DNA of 64,000 bases from Catenovulum maritimum (GTDB lineage: Bacteria > Pseudomonadota > Gammaproteobacteria > Enterobacterales > Alteromonadaceae): assembly GCF_001050375.1 (NCBI RefSeq), contig NZ_KQ130486.1, positions 169,508 to 233,507 of the forward strand, in the 5' to 3' direction. Positions 56,553 to 64,000 of the stretch are shown here, piece after piece. The notes beneath the pieces are model-generated. The model did no database searches, was not told where the DNA came from, and saw only the letters and a list, made by a program, of their open reading frames with translations. The translations under genes and the position numbers were made by a program. Each line of letters opens with the position of its first letter. The stretch's first letter is position 1.

Positions 56553-57830
56553 TTACTTTATTTTACTTATCAGTCGTTGACTTTTTAGCGGCTTTTTCGC
56601 TGCTTTTTTAGCTTTCCCCGCAACGAGCTTCTTATGCACTAACTTACGCACTTTCGGCTTTTTCTTTTTCGGCGCAATTTTAGAGATCTTATGCTGAGGC
56701 TCAAGACCCTTGACTACTCGGCGCTGCAATTTCTCTTTAATATATCGCTCAACTTTACCCAAAATAACCATATCATGGGCTTCAATTAAATTGATAGCTG
56801 TACCCTTTCGTCCAGCGCGGCCTGTTCTGCCAATACGATGCACATAGACATCTGCGCTGCGAGGCATATCAAAGTTGATCACATGTGTCACGTCATCAAC
56901 ATCTATACCTCTTGCCGCAACATCTGTCGCGACCAAAATATTTCTGTGCCCTGTAGTAAAGGCTTTAATCGACTTTTGACGCTTATCTTGTGGCATTTCG
57001 CCTTGTAACCAACAACAGGCTAATCCCGCTCCAGTTAACTGGCCTGATATTTCGTCAACTCTTTCACGGGTTTTAACGAAAACAACGGCTTTTTTGACTT
57101 CTTCTTGGTTAAGCCAATGGACTAATAAATCGAATTTATGCTGTTTAGAATCAGCTAAATGAATCCACTGGTGAATTTTAGCTTTTTCTTTACGTGGAGA
57201 ATCAGCAGTAACTGTAATTGGATCTTTTAACACGGTTGCGGCAAAAGAGTCGACACCTTTCCCTTCTAAAGTAGCAGAGAATAGCAGTGTCTGTTTACGC
57301 CAACGAGATTCTTCACCTATCTTAGTGATTAAAGGTTTAAAACCCATATCGAGCATACGATCGGCTTCATCTAGCACTAACCAATCAATATCTCGACAAT
57401 CAAAGGTTTCATTCTCTATGTATTCCATTAATCGACCTGGTGTGGCAACCAATACATCAACAATTTTATCTGAGATTTCTTTGTGCTTGCCATAATTAAT
57501 CCCGCCAGTAATGATGGCACATGTTAGATCACAATATTCACTAAAGCTTTTAGCAACTTTGTAAGTTTGCTCGGCTAATTCACGAGTTGGCGATAAAATT
57601 AAGATCCTTACCCCTGCTTGTCTTTGGCGTGGGTAATCTAATAAGTGTTGTAATGCTGGTAATACAAATGCTGCCGTTTTACCTGTCCCTGTTGGCGCGC
57701 TGGCCAAAATGTCTCTACCTTCCAAAGCAGGTGGAATGGCAAGTGTTTGAATAACAGTTGGGGCTTTATAGCCAAACTCAGTAGTTGCGCCAACTAACAC
57801 ATCATCAAGGTCTAAATCGGTAAATTCCAA
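56553..57830 (-). CDS. srmB: DEAD-box RNA helicase SrmB
   Basis: The 425 residues contain the Q motif ('KAPTVIQTLAIPPAL'), Walker A 'SAPTGTGKTAAF', 'DEAD' in 'WLVLDEADRMLDMGF', 'SAT', and the C-terminal 'VATDVAARGIDVDDV...HRIGRTGRAGRKG'. The start and the 'ILASAPTGTGKTAAFVLPALQHLLDYPRQR' region track E. coli SrmB closely. A Lys-rich tail follows ('KKKKPKVRKLVHKKL'). It acts in early 50S assembly. Divergent from the SNF2 gene. Confidence 0.93.
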   Translation of the reverse strand: MEFTDLDLDDVLVGATTEFGYKAPTVIQTLAIPPALEGRDILASAPTGTGKTAAFVLPALQHLLDYPRQRQAGVRILILSPTRELAEQTYKVAKSFSEYCDLTCAIITGGINYGKHKEISDKIVDVLVATPGRLMEYIENETFDCRDIDWLVLDEADRMLDMGFKPLITKIGEESRWRKQTLLFSATLEGKGVDSFAATVLKDPITVTADSPRKEKAKIHQWIHLADSKQHKFDLLVHWLNQEEVKKAVVFVKTRERVDEISGQLTGAGLACCWLQGEMPQDKRQKSIKAFTTGHRNILVATDVAARGIDVDDVTHVINFDMPRSADVYVHRIGRTGRAGRKGTAINLIEAHDMVILGKVERYIKEKLQRRVVKGLEPQHKISKIAPKKKKPKVRKLVHKKLVAGKAKKAAKKPLKSQRLISKIK

Positions 57831-57994
57831 AATTAACTCACTTATTACTTATACTGTGGGCAATTCTATCGTTTGCTTGGGCTAAGTAAAGCAGACTATG
57901 AGATTAAATTAAGATTTTAATAATAAAATTAAAATTTCTTTGGTAGACTGGACGATGCTTAAGTGAATTAATTGCAACTAGGTACTAATACTTT

Positions 57995-60900
57995 ATGACG
58001 GTTTATGATGCAGAATTAACGGAAAAATTTGGAAAAGCCACTTATCAAAAGGGGTTAGACCATTACTTGCAAGACAAAGTAAAAAAATTAAAGGCGATTC
58101 CACTTTTAAATACAATTACCGCAGTTGTAGAACTAAGAAACCAACAATTTAGAGTCGCGATAGATAAGGCAGATATGTCTAGCCTTTGTACCTGTGATAA
58201 TAGCGGCAATTGTGAACATGCTGTCGCCACATTAGTTGCAGCTGAAGCGAACAACTTAATCAATAGAACGCCAACAACGCCTTTTGCAAAATGGAAGAAT
58301 AATGTTGAGCAAGCGCAGAAAAAATTTAATAAAAAAACGGCTCCGTTGCAAAACTCGTTCGAAGGCATCATCTACAACTTACAACCAAATCTGCAATTAG
58401 AAACAGATTTTACTCAAATCCAATTAAGTTTAGAGTATTCATCTAAGAAAGTAACCGAGCAAGATTTAGAGATCATATCTGAGCTAAACCAAAATGCAGA
58501 TCTCGAGTTAAAACCACTTTCTAGTAAAATTTTAGCCAATGATAATTGTGCATCTGCACTGGCATTAATGCTTGAATCAGGCAAATGCTATTGGCAATCA
58601 ACTAAATCCCCTGCACTACAGTATGGCGCGCCACAAAAGCTCAGCTTTAATTGGCGACTGAATCAAGATAAATATAAATTAGAACTGAGTTTAACTAAGT
58701 CTGAACGCTGGTTTGTGATACCGACAACACCCGCTTGGTATATAGATCCGCAAAAAGGCACGCTTGGGCAAATCGATAGCAGTATCCCAGGTGATTTATT
58801 AGTTGGCCTACTCAACTGCCCAGAACTTGAAGTAAAAGAACTCAATGAATTCGCCTTATGGCAAAATGAGAATCTAGCCAATAATTTAATCAAGCTACCA
58901 ACCGAAAAACCAATAGAAATCGTCAAAGAAAGTTTAACGCCTATTTTTAGAATCGGGGTTAAAGAAGAAAGCTATGTTGCCAAACTTAGATTAAAATATG
59001 GCAAGTACGAAATCCCTATGTCGCTATTGAGTAAACAATATGCTCAATTAGAACAAGATGGCAAAACGATTCACCTTTATCGAAACCAATCTCAAGAACG
59101 TAAAGCATTTTATTTACTAGACAACTACGGCTTTGCACATACCAAAGGCGTTGGCAGTGAAAATGATTTTATTTTTTACTACAACACAGAAATCGGCGTA
59201 CGTTACGACCAGTTCTGGTTAAATATTTTCGAAGAAGTCATGCCCTTACTGGTCTCTCAAGGATGGCAAATTGAGTATGAAACTGGCGTACATCCAATTA
59301 ACGTAGTCGATGATCCGAGTTTCGAGTACGAAATAAGCGAAAATCGAGATTGGTTCAAGCTAGGCATGCAAATCGATTTTGATGGCAATAAAGTCGATTT
59401 AGTACCGGTTTTAATTAACTGGTTAAAGCAAACTGATAATTGGCGCCTGCAACGAGGCAAAGTTAAAATCGCACTAAATCGTCATCAGTTTGTCCGTATT
59501 CATATAGATAAACTCAGACCTATACTTGATATTTTACAAGAGACAAACTCCAAGCAAGCGCAATTTTCGCCAAGGCAAGCTCATTTATTAAATGAAATAC
59601 CAGAGATAAATAGCTGTATTGGCGGGCAACATGTTCGTAACCTTGCCAAACAGCTAGAAAGTTTTAACGGTATTGCGCAAGTTGAAGTACCTGATACAGT
59701 CAATGCTGAATTAAGACCTTATCAAGAGCATGGCTTAAATTGGCTTAATTTCTTAGTCGAATTTAATTTCGGTGGCATTTTAGCTGACGACATGGGTTTA
59801 GGTAAAACCTTGCAAGCTTTATGTTTGTTAGAAGTAATGCGACTAAACAAGCAACTGGATAAACCGTCATTAATAATTTGTCCAACCAGTTTAGTCGGTA
59901 ACTGGCTCAATGAAGCAAGTAAGTTCACACCTGGACTAAACATAATCGCAGCCTATGGCTCTGATAGGCACAAAGTATTAGCTGAATTAACTGAATATGA
60001 TGCCGTCATCACAACTTATCCACTAGTAAACCGAGATTTTGAAACTTTCCAGCAAGTTGATTTTAAATTAATGATATTGGATGAAGCTCAAAATATTAAA
60101 AACCCTAGAGCCCAGATGACGCAAAATATTAAGAAATTTATTTCAGAATATAGATTGTGTTTAAGTGGTACCCCTGTAGAAAATCACTTAGGTGAGCTCT
60201 GGTCTTTATTCGACTTTTTGATGCCTGGCTTTTTGGGCACTGTGACTAAATTTGGTAAGGAATACAGAAAGCCAATAGAAAACTTAGGGGATGCAGAAGC
60301 ACAAAACCGACTATACAAAAAAATTAAGCCGTTTGTATTAAGAAGGAAAAAAGAAGAAGTCGCCAAAGAACTACCGAAGAAAACTGAAATCGTGAAATAT
60401 ATTACCTTAGAAGATGAACAAAGGGTGTTATATGAAACCATACGCGCCAGTATGGAAGATAAAGTAAAAAATATACTGCAAGTTAAAGGTCTAGCACAAA
60501 GTCAATTAGAGTGCTTAGACGCCTTATTAAAACTCAGACAAATTTGCTGCGCACCTAGCTTATTAAATTTAGAGTCAACGAAGACAATAGAAGCATCAGC
60601 TAAATTAGAGTACCTAATGCAGGTGATCCCGGAAATGATTGAAGAAGGACGAAAAATATTAATCTTTTCTCAATTTGCCAAAATGTTGGAGTTAATCGCG
60701 AAAAGACTAAATGGTCGAAAAATACCTTATTCCAAGCTAACGGGCGGAACACGTGATAGACAAGCTCAAATAGATAGTTTCCAGCATGGAGATAATCCAG
60801 TTTTCTTAATTTCATTAAAGGCAGGCGGCACAGGTTTAAACTTAACCGCAGCAGACACTGTTATTCACTATGACCCTTGGTGGAACCCTGCAGCTGAAGC

Positions 60901-61108
60901 TCAAGCAAGTGACCGAGCTTATCGTATCGGCCAAACTAAACCTGTGTTTGTATATAAACTGATTTGTCAGAATACAATTGAAGAAAGAGTACTGAAGATG
61001 CAAGAGAATAAAAAGTCGCTAAATCAGAACTTATTCCAAAAACAAACTGCCGAATCAATTAAAGATTTAACGGCTGAGAACCTACTAGAGCTTTTCCACT
61101 CGACCTAA
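57995..61108 (+). CDS. SWIM-domain SNF2-family helicase (HepA/RapA-like)
   Basis: The 1037 residues have a SWIM zinc finger near residues 63-80 ('CTCDNSGNCEHAVATL', C-x-C...C-x-H). A long central region of unknown fold leads to a C-terminal SNF2 motor ('FGGILADDMGLGKTLQALCLLE', 'LILDEAQNIKNPRA'-like 'MILDEAQNIKNPRAQ', 'LSGTPVENHLGELWSLFD', 'ISLKAGGTGLNLTAADTV', 'DRAYRIGQTKPVFVYKL'). These proteins are chromatin- or nucleic-acid remodellers of unknown role in bacteria. Divergent from srmB with 164 bases between starts. Confidence 0.92.
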   Translation: MTVYDAELTEKFGKATYQKGLDHYLQDKVKKLKAIPLLNTITAVVELRNQQFRVAIDKADMSSLCTCDNSGNCEHAVATLVAAEANNLINRTPTTPFAKWKNNVEQAQKKFNKKTAPLQNSFEGIIYNLQPNLQLETDFTQIQLSLEYSSKKVTEQDLEIISELNQNADLELKPLSSKILANDNCASALALMLESGKCYWQSTKSPALQYGAPQKLSFNWRLNQDKYKLELSLTKSERWFVIPTTPAWYIDPQKGTLGQIDSSIPGDLLVGLLNCPELEVKELNEFALWQNENLANNLIKLPTEKPIEIVKESLTPIFRIGVKEESYVAKLRLKYGKYEIPMSLLSKQYAQLEQDGKTIHLYRNQSQERKAFYLLDNYGFAHTKGVGSENDFIFYYNTEIGVRYDQFWLNIFEEVMPLLVSQGWQIEYETGVHPINVVDDPSFEYEISENRDWFKLGMQIDFDGNKVDLVPVLINWLKQTDNWRLQRGKVKIALNRHQFVRIHIDKLRPILDILQETNSKQAQFSPRQAHLLNEIPEINSCIGGQHVRNLAKQLESFNGIAQVEVPDTVNAELRPYQEHGLNWLNFLVEFNFGGILADDMGLGKTLQALCLLEVMRLNKQLDKPSLIICPTSLVGNWLNEASKFTPGLNIIAAYGSDRHKVLAELTEYDAVITTYPLVNRDFETFQQVDFKLMILDEAQNIKNPRAQMTQNIKKFISEYRLCLSGTPVENHLGELWSLFDFLMPGFLGTVTKFGKEYRKPIENLGDAEAQNRLYKKIKPFVLRRKKEEVAKELPKKTEIVKYITLEDEQRVLYETIRASMEDKVKNILQVKGLAQSQLECLDALLKLRQICCAPSLLNLESTKTIEASAKLEYLMQVIPEMIEEGRKILIFSQFAKMLELIAKRLNGRKIPYSKLTGGTRDRQAQIDSFQHGDNPVFLISLKAGGTGLNLTAADTVIHYDPWWNPAAEAQASDRAYRIGQTKPVFVYKLICQNTIEERVLKMQENKKSLNQNLFQKQTAESIKDLTAENLLELFHST

Positions 61109-61126
61109 ATCTAGGCAGAATGACTT

Positions 61127-61161
61127 ACGTTAAGCTTTAAGCACTTATTAAAGCTTAACGT
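61127..61161. terminator. Perfect 14-base inverted repeat between SNF2 and murD2
   Basis: Arms acgttaagctttaa (61127-61140) and ttaaagcttaacgt (61148-61161) are perfect complements around a 7-base loop. The right arm overlaps the last bases of murD2 (its stop is at 61155-61157). It sits between two convergent genes and probably acts as a shared transcript end, although no long T run follows. Confidence 0.6.
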
Positions 61162-62456
61162 GAGAAACCTGCATGCAGTAAAAAAGCATCGCCTCTTTGT
61201 TGAAAATTATCAAACTCACCAAAACTTGGAGCAGCAGGACTCAATAACACCTTTTCTCCCGGTTTGACCAGTTTTTGTATTGATACACACGCGTCTTTAA
61301 GTCGATCATAATATGCAAAATTAAGCTTAGAATTAACTGATATCAAATAGTCGTTAATGCGTTTACCTGTAACCCCGATCAGAGCTATGTGACCTATGTC
61401 TAATGTTTCTAAATACGAGAGCAACTCAAGATAATTTTGCTGTCTTTCTGCACCACCAAGCAATAAGAATAATTTAGTATTCGCTAGGCATTCAATCGCA
61501 CATTTAGTCGATTCTGGTGTAGTTGAGATACTATCATTAATAAATTCAATACCATTGGCATCTACAAACAGCTCCATTCTATGAGGTAAAGCTTCAAAAT
61601 CAGCTAACTTCATCAAAATACTACGCCAACTAAGCTTAAGTTGATCAAGTAAAGTTAATACACAGACTAAGTTTGCTAAGTTATGATCTCCCTTAAGGGT
61701 AAAATTATGCTGCAATAAGTCTTCTTTATAATAGAGTTGGTGATCTTTGACATTAAAGCCATTCGGGGTATCAAAGTGAGTTGTCTTATCAGTAACATCC
61801 ACTAAATACTGGCTGACCAATTGGGACTGACCATTGCAGATAATAGAGGAAGATAATTTCAAGCTATGCGTTTTATCGAGGTAATACTGTTCTACCGATT
61901 TGTGCCAAGGGATATGCTCTGGAAATAGGTTAAGCAAAATAGAAATATCAGCAGATTCAGTTAAATCAGCCAGCTGATATGATGATAGCTCTAAAATAGT
62001 CCAGTCTTTACCCGGCTCTACATCAATTAGTGGCGTACCTAAGTTACCCGCTAAGCATAAATCCATCCCGAATAAAGACAAACAATAATGCAGCAAAGTA
62101 GCCGTTGTGCTTTTTCCTTTTGTACCAGTAACGATTATTTTTTTAGCATCAGGAAAGCGCTGAAACCATAAATTTGTAGAGGATGTGACTAAACTACCAT
62201 TTAATTTAGCTTGAACGAGTTCATCTCTATATAAACTAATACCAGGGCTTTTTACTATGGTTTTAAAATGTCCCTGCGCTAATAAATCTAGCCCCCCATC
62301 AGCATAAAAATATTGCTTATCTGTAAATAACTGGGCGACTTTAGCATCAAATACATCTGTTAACACAGCAATACTGGCATTCGGATATAAGCGAGATAAA
62401 TACTGATAGCTTGCTTGGCCTTCTTTGCCAAACCCCCAAATACAATAATCAATCAT
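61155..62456 (-). CDS. murD2: MurD2-type UDP-MurNAc-L-Ala:L-glutamate ligase
   Basis: The 433 residues have Mur ligase landmarks: N-terminal 'IWGFGKEGQASYQYL', P-loop 'IVTGTKGKSTTATLLHY', 'LAGNLGTPLI', 'LELSSYQLADL', 'GDHNLANLVCVL', 'PHRMELF', 'FINDSISTTPESTKCAIE' and 'LLLGGAERQQNYLEL'. Ordinary MurD adds D-Glu. This copy is overlapped by 8 bases with murL, the pair described from Xanthomonas, where MurD2 adds L-Glu and MurL epimerises it. So the L-Glu specificity is inferred from the partner. It is full length for MurD. Confidence 0.85.
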   Translation of the reverse strand: MIDYCIWGFGKEGQASYQYLSRLYPNASIAVLTDVFDAKVAQLFTDKQYFYADGGLDLLAQGHFKTIVKSPGISLYRDELVQAKLNGSLVTSSTNLWFQRFPDAKKIIVTGTKGKSTTATLLHYCLSLFGMDLCLAGNLGTPLIDVEPGKDWTILELSSYQLADLTESADISILLNLFPEHIPWHKSVEQYYLDKTHSLKLSSSIICNGQSQLVSQYLVDVTDKTTHFDTPNGFNVKDHQLYYKEDLLQHNFTLKGDHNLANLVCVLTLLDQLKLSWRSILMKLADFEALPHRMELFVDANGIEFINDSISTTPESTKCAIECLANTKLFLLLGGAERQQNYLELLSYLETLDIGHIALIGVTGKRINDYLISVNSKLNFAYYDRLKDACVSIQKLVKPGEKVLLSPAAPSFGEFDNFQQRGDAFLLHAGFSR

Positions 62457-63810
62457 TGAAATAACCTAAGTACTGTTGAGGAATATTATGCTGGCTTCTC
62501 AAATCAGACATCTGGTTGTAAGCACTTTCTAACTCACTAATTGAAAATCGTTTCAATATTTCCGGCATTAGCTTGACTACAAGAATAAAATTAGCTGATT
62601 CAGGCTTTAGTGAAAGCGCATAGATAGCTGTAGCAGATTCAAGTACCTCACCAACACATTCCCAAGGCTTAGTCTCAGTTAAACCGACCAATTGACGATA
62701 AGACTCTAAATTATCTTCCTGTGTCAATGGGTTGCCGGAAAAAATAGCCTCAAGGCGCTCAAATCTTGCACCACTGACCGCAAACATAAGGTGTACAAAA
62801 TGACACTTAGGGCACTCTAAACACCACCTCTGTTTTGATTTTTCGCGAAATATTCTAAAAGCACGATTGCAACTAGTAAAAACCGAATCATACTCATCTG
62901 TTTTTACGAACTCACGGACGATTTGCATTTCAGTAAACTGACGTAAAAGAGAGAAATAGTTAATCTGAGTTTGAGTTTGTTGCTGAATAAAGTTCGAAAA
63001 ATCAGATTCAAACTCTAAAGACTTACTGTATTGATGATTAATTTCTTGGCCATTGTTAACCACAGTAGCTTCATTCGCAGAGGACTCATTTGATGTAATC
63101 ACATCAGTAAAACCACCACTGATAGCACAAATATAAGCAACAGAGCTGACAATGGCAGTAATAGGTACATGGCCATTCAAAGCCCCTTTCTCATTCAATT
63201 CAAATAACAAAGGATCTAATTGGCGCTTAACAATTAAGCTGCTCAAACTACTTTTTTCAATACAATCTAGGATTGGCTTTGCAGGATTAAGAGCAAACAA
63301 ACAAGCCTTATCTGTATTGGCTTTGATAGCCTCTACACTGACTAAAGAATCTTTCCCCCCGCCGATAAGTACCAGAGGTTTAATAGAAGTTGCTTCTTTA
63401 TTTATTGCCTTGATTCGTGTTGCGCCAGAATCAGGCTCAGAGTGTTGATTGGCAGAGCAACTAGGAAAAACTAAACTCTCGGTTAAATCCAAGTTGTTTC
63501 TATATGCAAACTCAGCCAAACCATTTTGGTACAATTTATGATAAAAATCAGCTTGGGTGTTCGTCAATTCGTAGTCCGAATACTGGATTTTTGCAAAAGG
63601 ATAAATTTTTAAATAACTAACTCCAGCAATGAGATGTAAAACTTTAAAGGCTGAAATTATAGACTGAGATGATGTATCTATATTTAATTTAGCGTCAAAA
63701 ATAAAAGTTTCAGTGAATTCATAATCATCTAATGCATAATTTAGCTTCAATGAATTAGAGACGGGATCAAACTTAAAATCTTTAAAAACGAAGGCTCGCG
63801 CTGTAATCAA
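62449..63810 (-). CDS. murL: UDP-MurNAc-L-Ala-L-Glu epimerase
   Basis: The 453 residues have an ATP-pyrophosphatase-type P-loop ('PLVLIGGGKDSLVSVEAIK', SGGKDS-like) in the first half, then 'GHVPITAIVSSVAYICAISGG', 'ITSNESSANEATV', a Cys pair 'RWCLECPKCHFVHLMF' and helical C-terminal sequence. These landmarks match MurL (UDP-N-acetyl-alpha-D-muramoyl-L-alanyl-L-glutamate epimerase). The start is uncertain: a TTG at 63810 is the first candidate and has no good ribosome-binding site. Stop overlaps the murD2 ATG (ATGATTGA), so the two are co-translated. Confidence 0.85.
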   Translation of the reverse strand: MITARAFVFKDFKFDPVSNSLKLNYALDDYEFTETFIFDAKLNIDTSSQSIISAFKVLHLIAGVSYLKIYPFAKIQYSDYELTNTQADFYHKLYQNGLAEFAYRNNLDLTESLVFPSCSANQHSEPDSGATRIKAINKEATSIKPLVLIGGGKDSLVSVEAIKANTDKACLFALNPAKPILDCIEKSSLSSLIVKRQLDPLLFELNEKGALNGHVPITAIVSSVAYICAISGGFTDVITSNESSANEATVVNNGQEINHQYSKSLEFESDFSNFIQQQTQTQINYFSLLRQFTEMQIVREFVKTDEYDSVFTSCNRAFRIFREKSKQRWCLECPKCHFVHLMFAVSGARFERLEAIFSGNPLTQEDNLESYRQLVGLTETKPWECVGEVLESATAIYALSLKPESANFILVVKLMPEILKRFSISELESAYNQMSDLRSQHNIPQQYLGYFND

Positions 63811-63889
63811 AATAAAATACCGAAAAATTGAGTTAGCTTATTCTAACGAATTAACCGAGGTTAAGTGAATAGAAGTTAACTGAATCTAG

Positions 63890-63935
63890 TAGTTTATTTC
63901 ACTGTGGTAGTTTATTTCACTGTGGTAGTTTATTT
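63890..63935 (+). repeat. 18-bp tandem repeat, about 2.6 copies
   Basis: TAGTTTATTTCACTGTGG is repeated exactly at 63890-63907 and 63908-63925, then a partial third copy to 63935. It lies upstream of murL, between its start and the terminator at 63952. Confidence 0.85.
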
Positions 63936-63951
63936 ACAGCTTAAACGAAAA

Positions 63952-63977
63952 AAGCCCTTAGCTTTCGCTAAGGGCTT
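63952..63977 (-). terminator. Rho-independent terminator of a gene beyond the right edge
   Basis: Arms aagcccttagc (63952-63962) and gctaagggctt (63967-63977) with a 4-base loop. On the minus strand the hairpin runs into TTTTTT-C-G, so it ends a leftward gene outside the window. Confidence 0.88.
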
Positions 63978-64000
63978 AATCTTGTATAGCTTTCGCTATT

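Overview
The window looks like chromosome from a marine gammaproteobacterium of the Alteromonadales (a Catenovulum, Paraglaciecola or Pseudoalteromonas-like relative). The evidence is the low-GC base composition, the gene families (SrmB, CysJIH, EfpL, BarA, the MoxR/Bat operon, a sigma factor next to DUF3379) and the TonB receptors with Fur and Zur boxes. The genus is an inference. I saw no rRNA, tRNA, IS element or CRISPR array.

Left edge (1-2905, minus strand): two adjacent, overlapping reverse-transcriptase genes with the layout of a type 3 defence-associated RT system (Drt3a + Drt3b). The first RT is split by a one-base frameshift just before catalytic motif A. The second has an intact YVDD box and runs off the window. 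The defence locus ends against the terminator of the core gene gcvP.

3.3-8 kb is the glycine cleavage operon gcvT-gcvH-gcvP (minus), with a terminator-like hairpin between gcvH and gcvP. 8-14 kb is signalling: a membrane GGDEF-EAL protein, a small periplasmic protein and a BarA-type hybrid kinase. 14.2-18.4 kb is assimilatory sulfate reduction (cysJ-cysI-cysH); its sirohaem synthase cysG lies at 30 kb. 18.5-22.3 kb is an accessory segment bounded by a 76-bp repeat in inverted orientation. It holds an outer-membrane barrel gene and a three-gene secreted cassette whose first gene is frameshifted.

22.7-29.8 kb is metal uptake: a Fur-boxed siderophore receptor with a PiuC-type dioxygenase, then a Zur-boxed, histidine-rich zinc receptor with an AztD-like lipoprotein. 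30-37 kb is mixed housekeeping (cysG, a YgjV-like protein, efpL, a serine hydrolase, a chemotaxis receptor, a hypoxanthine-DNA glycosylase). 37.3-44.4 kb is a six-gene MoxR/DUF58/VWA/BatD operon, followed by an ECF sigma/anti-sigma pair and a WYL-regulator pair. 47.9-51.8 kb carries nagA, a divergent LacI regulator with a palindromic operator between them, and an SLC13-type transporter. 51.8-56.3 kb holds a MOSC protein, a periplasmic ATP-dependent DNA ligase, lipocalin, DUF2959, a YqaE-type peptide and a GH43-like hydrolase. 56.5-61.1 kb has srmB and a divergent SWIM-SNF2 helicase.

The right edge (61.1-63.8 kb) carries an overlapping murL-murD2 pair. This is the alternative route to D-glutamate in peptidoglycan, in which L-Glu is ligated first and then epimerised on the nucleotide precursor. 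With the split-RT defence locus, it is the most notable content of the window. All family assignments come from reading the proteins by eye; no database search was run.
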